From contig RSEH01000214.1 of the NCBI GenBank assembly GCA_006503475.1, forward strand, positions 1-64,000: 64,000 nt of DNA, in the 5' to 3' direction. Origin of the DNA: Stentor roeselii. Lineage: Eukaryota; Ciliophora; Heterotrichea; Heterotrichida; Stentoridae. A program made the position numbers and the translations under genes. Of this stretch, positions 9,928 to 20,700 are shown piece by piece. Every line of letters starts with the position of its first letter. The first letter of the stretch is position 1. The notes beneath the pieces are model-generated. The model saw only the letters and a program-made list of their open reading frames with translations. It made no database searches and was not told the origin of the DNA.

Positions 9928-12900
9928 ATGTTCGTGGGTTTAACCTTGTATTTGCTAAGGCTGCTTCAAATACACTCGATCTTTGAATGTCCCTTTGAGT
10001 CTTGTCCTCGATATGACATAGGTAATGATTTCTGCGATACCTCCTGCAATAATTTCCTCTGTAATTTTGATTCTCCAGTCTTTTCTGAAAATATCTCAAA
10101 TCTAGATATTTTCAGATCTTCTGATTGTTTTCTTTATTGTTTGCTGACTGGCTGCACAGAGGAACTTCTGGACAACGACCAATGTGATTCAGTCTGCAAT
10201 AATATAGAATGCGCTTTTGATTTAGGAAAATGCGGATTCTGCAGCCCAGGATGCTTTATAGAAGAGTTGATGAACAAGAAGTGTGATAAAGACGGCCCTT
10301 GTAATACAGAAGACTGTAAATATGATTTGCATGAATGCAATATTTGTGTTGAAGGCTGTGGAAAGTCTGATGTTATTAAAGAAACCTGCGAAAATGACCT
10401 GTGTAAAAATGAGAAGTGCTTAGGTGTTAAAGGAAACCCTTGCAGTGATTATTGTGAAGAAGGCTGCTTACATTCTCAAGTTAATGATGGTGTCTGTCAA
10501 TACTCTTGCAAATCAGACTTATGCAATAACGATGGAAATGATTGTCTTTGCAGTGAAGGGTGCACTGATAAAGAATGGAAAAGGGACTGTAAAGGTATTT
10601 CAGATCCATGTAATACCAAAGAATGTTACTTTAAGTACCGAAAATGCGGTGATTGTGCCCCAGGATGTTTTAATTATATGAAAGGAGACCGATTTTGTAA
10701 CCTAGAATGTTTTAATTCTGATTGCTACTTTGATGATTCAGACTGCGAATGTGCTTCAGGTTGTTATCAATATATAAGAGAAAATGAATTTATTCTTATA
10801 CATGAAAGTAAGACACCTGAGAGTTGTTATGTGAGTGAGTGTTGGTTTAACATCCAGAGTTCAAATGATGATTTTATAAGAAGATCAAGAATTTTAAGCG
10901 TTTTAATTTATGGAAATTTCAATTATTTCCAAGTCAGTCAACTACCAGATGGTTGCAGTGAGGATGATTTAAAGTTATTTGATTCACCAAATGGTCCAAA
11001 GTGCGATGTGACTTCTCCTTGTTATTCACCTGAAGCTCTCTGGTGCATGGGACGGAGCAATAATAGCATTGAAAATTGTTTAAGGGCTACTAATGAAAGT
11101 TGTGTTATTTGTGAAGGATACATGGTGAATGATACATGCCATTCAGAATTAGAGTCTTGCCCAGAGCCTACTAAACCAAATAAAAACTTGACTAATCTAT
11201 TCAATAATGATTCAAAAGAGATGACATGGTGCACCTTGTTAAGAATTGGAACAGGTAATAATCCTGAAATGATCTATGTCGGCTCAGGTGACGAGTCTGA
11301 CCTTTCAGGAGATGGGAGCTTCGAAAACCCTTTCCTTTCTTTTTATCAAGCTTTGGCCAGTGTATCCGAAAAATTCACCCATATAAAACTGCTTCCAGGA
11401 AATATTATTTACAAATACAATAGCGGTGTCACTATAAAAAGTAGCAGTGTTTTTAGTCCTTTAACCTCTTCTAGTTCACAAGACATTATCATTGAAAGTT
11501 TAAATCCGGATAATCCTTCAAAGATTTATTGGTCAAAAGGCTTCGAAATTGGGGAATTCTTTGATATACTAAAGATTACTTGGAAAGGAATAATAACTAT
11601 AAAAAATGTTGAATTTAATGGAGAAAATATATTAAAAAGCGGGTGTTTTTTTAACTCTGATGAATGTTTTTATTGCTTTGATTTAAAGATTATCCATAAA
11701 AACCATCAAACTCTTACTGTGAATGACAAAAATCAGTTCTATCCTAATGAAGCGATTTACTTCTTAATTAAACATACAGAAAAATGCAAGCGCTATGAAG
11801 ATGCTGAATTATTCGTGTTTGATGGAAAAGCAAGTTTAATCAATGTAACTTTTCAATCTTTTCGAAATCAGTTCAAGTCGTTCATTAAGTCTATTTCAAC
11901 CTTAGAATTAGAAAATGTGACATTTTTGAAAATGCAACCAAGTGGAAAAGGAGTTGTTATAGATATATCTTGTTTGTCTAACTGCAATCAAATTAATTTT
12001 AGTTTCAATAAAGGGTTAATTGAGGATATGAACTATGGTTATGAAATTAAAGATGACTTACAAACTGGTGGATTCCTAAAAATAAACGATATTCACTCTA
12101 TTAAACTTGTTAATATCAAATTTAAATTCAGTGTCGCTTATAGCAGTCCGAGCTCCTTGATAAGTACTGCGTTTATAAGTTTGACTAACTTCCTTGGAAC
12201 CGTACTGATAGATCAATGTTTTTTTTCAAATCTTTACGTGAATTCATTGATAAAAATTGATACATCTACATTGGTTTATAAAAATCTTTCGATAGATGAA
12301 AAAGATGGGTGTCCTTCTTACAACCAGCTTCATTTTCAGCTCTCAAACTCAAGATTCGAAAAAATTTACACCTCTACAAACTTCATCAAGTATTCTACTC
12401 ATAAAACAGTTCAAAACATAAAAATTTCTGATTTGCAGTTCGAAGATGTTATAGCTGCTGAATCCTCAATCATTTCTATTATCTTTGATGCGACTTTGAA
12501 AAAAATAGATATTGAGGGTGGAGAAATTAAGGTAAATAGAGATTTTGCAACAGTTAATAAAAGGGTAATCGAACTGGAAAGGATTAGTTTAAAGGGAGTG
12601 AACACTGGAGAGTATTTGATATATATCAAGAGAAATCCAAATGTTTACATCAAAGATATTGAAATTATTGATTTTTTTGATGGAAGTCGAAATACTGTTT
12701 CACGTATTATTAATAGCTTCAAGGAAAATAATAAGTATTTATCGATCATTCCCAGAAATGATATTATAGGAAATATAGGCTGTTTAGGGAGCATTAAACT
12801 TCAAGAATGTTATAATGTTGAAAGTCTAAGGGTTCAGATTAAAGGAAGCTACTGTGCTAGTAATTCTGCTCCTTCTGGAATGATCTTTGAAAAAATAACA

Positions 12901-15900
12901 GGAAGCTTGATTCTTAATTCAACAAAATTTTATAATATAAACTCAACAAGTCTTGTTGGAAATTTGTTACTATTTTTGGAAATAAATATTCCAATTATTA
13001 TAGAGACCACATCTACTGAACTAATTTTCAACTCAGAAGGTGGAATGATCGAGTTTTATAAATGCAAATCTATTTTCATAGTCGATTTCAATTCAAATAG
13101 ATTAACTTTCAACATATCTTCGCCAATCTATGTTAATGATTTTTCATCATTCACAATGATAAACTCATTTTCACAAGCCACTAAAAACATTTATGGCGAT
13201 TGTGGGTTTTTGAGATTTCAAGCATCAGGAACAACAGAATCAACAATAAACGTAACAAATTTAATGGTTAAAAACATTGATGTCTACGGAGACTCAGGTC
13301 TTTTCATGATAGACTCTTTAGGAGGATCCAAGTTTCACAACATTTACATAAAAAATGTGACTTTTCAAAAAGTTTCAGTTGCTCACGGTGTTTTTCTTTA
13401 CATATCAAAAAAACTATCAATCAAAGACTCTTTAATTTCAGAGATTCGAGGAAGTTTCAATTTTGACTCAATTTCAATGATTTACGATTCTCATACTGGT
13501 GGAATTCTCAGGTTTTTAGATGTTGAGTTTGCATATAATGACTTTATTAATTACCCTGGAGTACTTGCGGAGTATCAAGGAGATAAAAATCAGCTTGAAT
13601 TAAATAATTTCAGAGTTATTCACTGTGCAAATGCTGATCATGTGTTTCAGCTTACAGGGAAAAATATTGAAAAAGTTTTTATAGAATTTAATGATGTTTA
13701 CGTTCAGAATGTTTCATCTAACCTTGAAGATTATAAACTTGCTGCAACTTTCAAGCTTAATGGTCTCACATTAACTGGAAAGAAACTTGAAGTCAGCTTG
13801 ATGAGTCTAGCTGCGGAAATAGTGAATGCAGGGTTTCGAGTAACAAACAGCAAATTTTATAAAATGACTGATTTTCTTATAAAAACTCAAAATGGAGGTT
13901 TTTTTATATGTTCGAATTGCAGAATTTTTGATAACTTTGGAACTCTTTTTATTGTTACTGGAGGAAGTTATATTCAATTGTATGATTCAGAAATTTTTAA
14001 TAATTTTTATGATGGGCCGAAATGTACTTTATTTGAAATTGATTCATCAGGGAATGAAAAAAACATAGTTGAACGAACAGTTATAAAAGATAATAAGTCA
14101 ATCATCAGTAAACTTGCTGAGTTTTCAAGCACAAACTTTTACTTAATTGATTCTGATTACTCAGACAACATCATTGAATCATCTACTTTTTCAGAAATAG
14201 TTTCATATAGGTCTAGCCTAATCATAAAAAACACTACTTTTTTACGTTCTTCTCCAGAGGCTTTCGGTTCATTCATTTACTCAACCTTGTTTGGAGACCT
14301 GACAATACTTTCTTCTACTTTCCTAAATGGAAACTCTATGCTAAGCGGAGGAGCGATTACAGTCGACGAGTGCAAAAACCTTGTTATATCTGGATGCACC
14401 TTCATAAACAACACCTCTTATCAAAACGGAGGAGCTATCAAATCATGGAAAACAAAAACAACTATTTCCAACTGTTACTTCGAAGGTAACTCAGCTCTAT
14501 TAGGTTCAGATTTACATCTATCAGAAAATAAATATTCAATTACAGGATCACGTTTCTTTAAAACAAAATCTTTATCTCAAGACCAAAATTTCTCTATTCA
14601 AGTGTCTGGAGGTGTTTTGAGTTTAGATCAAGTAGAGGTAAAAGATCCTGATATTTTTGTCTCAGCTCTTTCATGCATCAGTTTAACAGAAGTTACCATC
14701 AATAATACCTTCATATCTGGAATTGAAGCAGTCAAATATTCACCTGTTTACTTTGATGGTAGTTCTTCATTTGGTTCAATTATTATTCATAACTCTACAT
14801 TTGTAAATAATATTTGTATTAATAGTGGAGGAGCTTTATTTGTAAGTGATATGAACCTTATTTTAAATGATTCTGTCATCGCCTATAATGAAGCCTTAGT
14901 TGATGGAGGTGGAATGTTTTTACAGGCTCCAAATTGCAGGACATGCAAATTCAGTATAACAGGTCGAACTAGTATTGTAGAAAATAAGGCTGGATACAAT
15001 GGAGGAGCGCTTCGATGGCTCAACTTCAAACCAATCATCAGTTCAACTGTTTTCATATCAAATAACTCAGCAGAAAGCGGGAATAATATTGCAAGTGTTC
15101 CAGCTTACTTAGCTTTAAAAAGCAGAAGTTTAACTGAAAAGACTTCAAATAATTCTGACTTCTTTCTTGAAAATGTTGCTCCTGGTCAGTTAATTAACGA
15201 TTCGATAATGATTTACATTTATGATAGTGAAGACAACCTCATCACAACAGAAAATTCTATCAATATCTCACTTGTTTCTACAGATGACCAAGTAATCATC
15301 ACAGGAAACAAGACTTTTCAAGCTGTTTCAGGAGAACTAAATATCACTGGATTTATTTTAAGAACCACTCCAGGTTCACAGGTTTTGATAAAAGTCGAAA
15401 CTGATTCAATATCACAAGAAAAAGTGAAAAACGATGAAATGGAATATCGAAATAGTTTTTATTTTAAGGTAAAACTCAGGACTTGCACTTATGGAGAAAA
15501 AACTGAAAAAGATGCTTGTTCTCCTTGTCCAGAAGAAAAGTATTTAATAAAAACAGAAGAATCATGCAAATTATGTCCTGAAGGAGGTATTTGTCCTGGA
15601 GGTTCATCTATTTGGGTCAAGCCAGGCTACTATCGAACCACTAATAATTCTGAAGTTCTTTATAAATGTCATTTGGAAAAATCTTGCTTGGGAAATGATA
15701 AAGACTACCAAACAGAATGTTTAGAAGGATATACAGGAATCACTTGCAGTGTCTGTGATGTGGGTTATACAAAGTCAAGTAATGGGGAATGTGGTAAGTG
15801 TCCTGATCAAATACAACATTATGTCATCGTCTTTTTTACTATCATCGCTTTTACCATTTTAAGTTCTATTATTGTAAGATCTACTATAAAATCTGCATTT

Positions 15901-17463
15901 GTAGCACAGGTAAAACATTCAATTTATATTAAAATTTTTACGAATTACTTGCAACTTGTGGTCTTGACTAGTGAATTTGATCTTTCATGGCCGAATTATG
16001 TAGTTAAAATGTTTGGAATACAAAAAGCTGCAGTTTCTGCTTCGGATTCGATGTTTTCGATAGACTGTTATAAAAGAAAAGATGATGGAAAACACTTTGA
16101 AACAATTTATTACCAAAAGATGATTCTATATTCAATATTACCTATAATTATTATATATATATCAAGTTTAGTTTGGATTCTTATAAGTAAGCTCAATGGT
16201 TCATATAGATATTTGAAAAGAGAACTACCACTAACAATCATCGTCATCTACTTTCTGATTCATCCAAACCTAGTGAAGTTCATGTTTTCAAATTTTTCAT
16301 GTAAAGAGTTTGATCAGATCGGTAGTTATCTAAGTGATAACTATGCTATAACATGTTGGACTAAGACCCACATAAAATTCTCTTTATCTATATCACTTCC
16401 TTCAATCATTTTGTGGTCTTTAGGTATTCCCACGATTGTTTTAATCCAAATGATTAAAAAACGAAAGCATCTTTACAAAGACCAAAACAGAGTTAAGTAC
16501 GGGTTTTTATGCAACGGCTACAAAACCTCTAAATTTTATTGGGAAATTCTGATTATTTACAGGAAAATCATCATTATTTGCATAAGTGTATTCATGTCCC
16601 AAATATCTATTGAAGTTCAAGCACTTACAGTGACATTAATATTATTTCTATCAATATTTTTGCACTATAAAATAAATCCTTACAATTCTATAGAACTTAA
16701 TCGAATGGAAATGGAAGCCTTGTTAACAGCAACGTTAACAATATATTGTGGTCTTTACTATTTGACTGATGATATTGGAGAAGTTTTCAAGTTGATCTTA
16801 TTTTTATTCATTTTATTAGGAAACAGTTTTTTTATTTTAACTTGGATTTGCTGGATGTTTACGGCTGTGGTAGATATTATTATAAAAATTATTCCAAGTC
16901 TTAAACACTTCTGCAAAAAAGGCGATGCTTATGATGAAGATTTCAATACTGAAAAAGTTCTGATTCCAAACACTTTTTATGATGAAGGGGATGGAGATCG
17001 AAAATTCACATTTTTCACCTCAGAAGAAGTAACTACTAGTAAATTCAATATTCAGTCGATGCAACATCTTTATTATTATATATTTTGTGAAAGTGCTGAA
17101 AATGAAAGCAGTAATCATTCGACTTCAAGAATTCCTACCTCAAGAATAAAGAAAATAATTGCTAAGGAAAAAAATAAAATAATTTCAGAAGTTCCTTATG
17201 AAGATACTATGGTTGAATTATCTGAAGAGGATAAATCAATAGAAAAATATGATGAATCTCAATCAATTGAAAATGAAGTTGAGGAAAAGAAAAATGAAGT
17301 TGAGGAAAAGAATATAGCAAATTACACACAAAGAAAATGTAAATCAGAAATATTATCTTTTATTGACGTTTATTCTTCGAATAGCAAAAGCTCTAAAGAT
17401 GAAAAAAGTAGTGATAACGAGAATTCTAGTTTTGAGGACTCTTTCGAAGAAAACTTTTTTTAG
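9928..17463 (+). CDS. Giant LNR/beta-helix multi-pass membrane protein (copy B)
   Basis: This 2,511-residue paralogue of copy A has the same order of parts. It opens with a signal sequence (MFVGLTLYLLRLLQ), then LNR-like cysteine modules to about residue 290. A long asparagine- and serine-rich beta-helix ectodomain with GGAI repeats follows near residues 1,450-1,700. The GCC2/GCC3-like block (CPEGGICPGGSS, GITCSVCDVGY) precedes a multi-pass C-terminus carrying FYWEILIIYRK. The cytoplasmic tail differs from A: it has a short NEVEEKK duplication and an acidic, phenylalanine-rich end (DSFEENFF). It points away from A across the relic and converges with copy C, leaving only 241 bp between stops (17464-17704), in which I see nothing. 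The start ATG follows TTATAAA directly. Ligand and function are unknown; surface sensing or adhesion is inference. The stop is TAG. Confidence 0.9.
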   Translation: MFVGLTLYLLRLLQIHSIFECPFESCPRYDIGNDFCDTSCNNFLCNFDSPVFSENISNLDIFRSSDCFLYCLLTGCTEELLDNDQCDSVCNNIECAFDLGKCGFCSPGCFIEELMNKKCDKDGPCNTEDCKYDLHECNICVEGCGKSDVIKETCENDLCKNEKCLGVKGNPCSDYCEEGCLHSQVNDGVCQYSCKSDLCNNDGNDCLCSEGCTDKEWKRDCKGISDPCNTKECYFKYRKCGDCAPGCFNYMKGDRFCNLECFNSDCYFDDSDCECASGCYQYIRENEFILIHESKTPESCYVSECWFNIQSSNDDFIRRSRILSVLIYGNFNYFQVSQLPDGCSEDDLKLFDSPNGPKCDVTSPCYSPEALWCMGRSNNSIENCLRATNESCVICEGYMVNDTCHSELESCPEPTKPNKNLTNLFNNDSKEMTWCTLLRIGTGNNPEMIYVGSGDESDLSGDGSFENPFLSFYQALASVSEKFTHIKLLPGNIIYKYNSGVTIKSSSVFSPLTSSSSQDIIIESLNPDNPSKIYWSKGFEIGEFFDILKITWKGIITIKNVEFNGENILKSGCFFNSDECFYCFDLKIIHKNHQTLTVNDKNQFYPNEAIYFLIKHTEKCKRYEDAELFVFDGKASLINVTFQSFRNQFKSFIKSISTLELENVTFLKMQPSGKGVVIDISCLSNCNQINFSFNKGLIEDMNYGYEIKDDLQTGGFLKINDIHSIKLVNIKFKFSVAYSSPSSLISTAFISLTNFLGTVLIDQCFFSNLYVNSLIKIDTSTLVYKNLSIDEKDGCPSYNQLHFQLSNSRFEKIYTSTNFIKYSTHKTVQNIKISDLQFEDVIAAESSIISIIFDATLKKIDIEGGEIKVNRDFATVNKRVIELERISLKGVNTGEYLIYIKRNPNVYIKDIEIIDFFDGSRNTVSRIINSFKENNKYLSIIPRNDIIGNIGCLGSIKLQECYNVESLRVQIKGSYCASNSAPSGMIFEKITGSLILNSTKFYNINSTSLVGNLLLFLEINIPIIIETTSTELIFNSEGGMIEFYKCKSIFIVDFNSNRLTFNISSPIYVNDFSSFTMINSFSQATKNIYGDCGFLRFQASGTTESTINVTNLMVKNIDVYGDSGLFMIDSLGGSKFHNIYIKNVTFQKVSVAHGVFLYISKKLSIKDSLISEIRGSFNFDSISMIYDSHTGGILRFLDVEFAYNDFINYPGVLAEYQGDKNQLELNNFRVIHCANADHVFQLTGKNIEKVFIEFNDVYVQNVSSNLEDYKLAATFKLNGLTLTGKKLEVSLMSLAAEIVNAGFRVTNSKFYKMTDFLIKTQNGGFFICSNCRIFDNFGTLFIVTGGSYIQLYDSEIFNNFYDGPKCTLFEIDSSGNEKNIVERTVIKDNKSIISKLAEFSSTNFYLIDSDYSDNIIESSTFSEIVSYRSSLIIKNTTFLRSSPEAFGSFIYSTLFGDLTILSSTFLNGNSMLSGGAITVDECKNLVISGCTFINNTSYQNGGAIKSWKTKTTISNCYFEGNSALLGSDLHLSENKYSITGSRFFKTKSLSQDQNFSIQVSGGVLSLDQVEVKDPDIFVSALSCISLTEVTINNTFISGIEAVKYSPVYFDGSSSFGSIIIHNSTFVNNICINSGGALFVSDMNLILNDSVIAYNEALVDGGGMFLQAPNCRTCKFSITGRTSIVENKAGYNGGALRWLNFKPIISSTVFISNNSAESGNNIASVPAYLALKSRSLTEKTSNNSDFFLENVAPGQLINDSIMIYIYDSEDNLITTENSINISLVSTDDQVIITGNKTFQAVSGELNITGFILRTTPGSQVLIKVETDSISQEKVKNDEMEYRNSFYFKVKLRTCTYGEKTEKDACSPCPEEKYLIKTEESCKLCPEGGICPGGSSIWVKPGYYRTTNNSEVLYKCHLEKSCLGNDKDYQTECLEGYTGITCSVCDVGYTKSSNGECGKCPDQIQHYVIVFFTIIAFTILSSIIVRSTIKSAFVAQVKHSIYIKIFTNYLQLVVLTSEFDLSWPNYVVKMFGIQKAAVSASDSMFSIDCYKRKDDGKHFETIYYQKMILYSILPIIIIYISSLVWILISKLNGSYRYLKRELPLTIIVIYFLIHPNLVKFMFSNFSCKEFDQIGSYLSDNYAITCWTKTHIKFSLSISLPSIILWSLGIPTIVLIQMIKKRKHLYKDQNRVKYGFLCNGYKTSKFYWEILIIYRKIIIICISVFMSQISIEVQALTVTLILFLSIFLHYKINPYNSIELNRMEMEALLTATLTIYCGLYYLTDDIGEVFKLILFLFILLGNSFFILTWICWMFTAVVDIIIKIIPSLKHFCKKGDAYDEDFNTEKVLIPNTFYDEGDGDRKFTFFTSEEVTTSKFNIQSMQHLYYYIFCESAENESSNHSTSRIPTSRIKKIIAKEKNKIISEVPYEDTMVELSEEDKSIEKYDESQSIENEVEEKKNEVEEKNIANYTQRKCKSEILSFIDVYSSNSKSSKDEKSSDNENSSFEDSFEENFF

Positions 17464-17704
17464 AGGAGAAAGTTTAGTTAGATTTAATAGAAAGATTCAT
17501 TAAATTCTTAGGGTTTTTGATAATATATATGTTTTTATTAAACCGAGCAAGAATAAATTTTTGACTTAAAATTTAAAAAAGAAGATGGCTTTATTCACTT
17601 TATAACTATTATTGATATAAATTAATACCAAGAATACTTCATTCCAGTATCTCAAGATGAAAAATAATCTTAAACTAATATTTTATCTTACTAAAATCCT
17701 CTAC

Positions 17705-20700
17705 TTATGAACTTTTCGGCTCTTTTAGTGATGACTGAAAATCTTGCTCACTTTTCACACAAAATTCAGAATGGGAGTTTAATTCACTTTTCTTTTCATT
17801 GGCATCATCAAAGCTTGTCTGGAATGTATTTTCTAATCTTTCAAACCTTCTAAAAGAATCTTGACTGTTGTTATAGTAATTTTGTTGAAATACTGAAGGG
17901 TTTTCTCTAAAGCTAATCAAATTTCCATTATTCTCAATGTTTTGCTCTTCAAATTTTTTTTCAGGATGGCCTGGTTCATTTAAATCGTTTACAAATGCTA
18001 GGAGGTAAAGCTGCTTCATTGATTTAATCTTAAAATTTTGAGTCATAGTCTCATTTATATTAATAAATGTACACTTACGAGCTCCATCATCTACATCATA
18101 AAACGTTCCTGGTATTGATATCTTTTCAGAATTGAAATCTTCATTAAAAGCGTCTCCTCTACTGAAGACATATTTCAGCTTAGGATTAATTTTTACAAAG
18201 ATATCGACAATAGCTTTACACATCCAGTACAGCCAAGTAAATACAAAATAAGCATTACCCAAAACAATCAAAATAAAAAGTAGTAACTTGACTTCTTCTC
18301 CGATATCATTTGTTAGATAGTAAAGTCCACAGTAAATCGTTAATGATGCTGTTATCAGAGCTTCTAGTTCTAAATAATTAAGTTCAAAAGAATTGAAAGG
18401 ATTAAGTCGATACTGTAACAAAAGAGCAAACATTAAAATTATAGTCACACAAAGAGCTTGAACTTGATAAGAGACCTGAGCTAAGAAGACAATGATGCAA
18501 ATAATAACGATTTTTCTGTATATTATAATAAATTCCCAGTAAAATATAGATGACTTGTAACCATTGCATAAAAAGCCAAAAATCGCTCTGTTGTTTTCCT
18601 GGTAGAGACATTTCCTCTTTTTCACAATTTTGATAAGTATTGCAGTTGGTATTCCGAAGGACCATATAATGATAGATGGTAGTGAAACTAGTAGAGAATA
18701 CTTTTTATGTATCTGAGTCCAGCATTGTATCGCGACATTTTGATTCAAGTACGACCCTATCTGATCAAAGTACTTACAAGAATAATTAGAAAGCATAAAC
18801 TTTGCTATATTCAAGTGAATTATAAAGTAAACAATAATAATAGTCAATGGCAACTCTCTAAAGAAAAATCTATTAGATTTAAACAGCCAGCTAATAATTC
18901 CCCACGCAAAACAAGAAGCAATAACAATAAAAACAGGTAACAATGAATAAAGAATCATTTTTTTATAATAAATTTCTTCATAAAAATCTTCTTTTTCACT
19001 ACTTTCAGAACATTCAGCTGAAAACAAGACATCAAAAGCAGAAGATAAAAACCTTTGAGTTCCAAACAACTGAACAACATACTCAGGCCAAGAAAGGTTG
19101 AACTCAGTGACTAAAAACAATAATTGCAAGTAATTTGTAAAGATTTTAATGTAAATCGAATGCTTGGCCTTCCTGAGAAAGGCTGACCTGATGATGCTCT
19201 TGACAAAAACAGCGATAAAAACAACGAAACCAACAACAATGAAGAATAAAATTATATTGTTCACTGTTCGACTTGGACATTCTCCGCATTTTTCATTAGT
19301 AGATTTGAAATAGCCTTGTTGACAAGCAGCACAGGTGATTCCAGTGTATCCTTTCAAACATTTTGTTTGAAAATCTTGGTCACTACCCAAACAGGTTCCT
19401 TTTACCGGGCACTTGTAAAGGACTTCTGACATGTTTGTGGTACGGTAAAAGCCTGGCTTGACTAGAATGACTGAGCCTCCTGGACAAATGCCTCCATCCG
19501 GGCAGGTCTTACATGAATTTTCTGTCTCAATCAAATACTTATCCTGTGGACAAACTGAGCAAGTATCCGCTTCGGTCGCTTCACCAAATGTACAATTTCT
19601 AAGTTGAACTTCAACACTTAAGTAGTTTTCATAACTTCCCTCATCATTTTTAACACTTGCTTGAGATATCGAGTCAGTTGTCATATTCAAATAAACTACA
19701 GACCCTGGCACTGATCTTAAAACAAAGCCAGAAATATTAAAAATTCCAGAATTTGCCAAAAATTTCTTTTTTCCCATGATTATCAAATTTTCATCATTAG
19801 TGACTAGTTCCAACTCACTATAATCATCAGTGACGACTCTTTGTCCATAGCTATCATAAATACTAATAAAAATTGAATCATTTATCAACTGACCAGGAGG
19901 AACATTTTCAAGAAAGTATTGAGAATCATTCATTTTTTCATTAAATCTTCTGAAAACAGATAAAAAAGCTGGAACACTTGCAATATCTTTTCCATACTCA
20001 GCGGAATTGTTAAAAATCACAACAGAGGGTCCTAGATAAGGTTTATTGTTAAGCCAGCGAAAGGCTCCTCCATTTCTTTCAGCTTTATTATTAGAAATAA
20101 CGCTTTCTCCTGTAATTTTAAATCCACAAGCTTCACAATCAAGAACCTGTAAAAAAAAAGCTCCACCGTCAAGGGCAGCAGAGTTAGAATCAATCACTGA
20201 GTCACTCACTTCAAGATTCATATCATTTAAAAAAACTGCTCCTCCACTTTTATTTGAAAAATTGTTTAAAAATCTTGAATTTTTCATTAAAACTGTTCCT
20301 TTTATACTCCCTCCTTCAAAGTAAATCGCGCCATAGTCTAATCCAGAAATATTCATAAAGAGACTTTCGTTGATTATGACGCTTTTCATGTTGATACATG
20401 AAAGACCTGATACTGGAAATTCCAAGTCTTTCATTGAGATTTGATCGATTTTTAAAGAATTTCCTGAAGTGAAGATTGAAAACTGCTGATTTTTTGATAA
20501 GGCTTCAGTTTTTTCGAAATTTGAGTTGATTATCCAAGACTCTTGATCTGAAAAATGTAAATCTGAACCTATAAGAGCCTTATTACCTGAAAAGATGCTT
20601 TTTTTAACTTTTGTGAATGTTTTTCTTGAAAGAATCGCCCCTCCTTGTTGAAGAGAGGTGTTATTTTTAAAGATGCTGTTACTTACTGAGAAAATTTTAC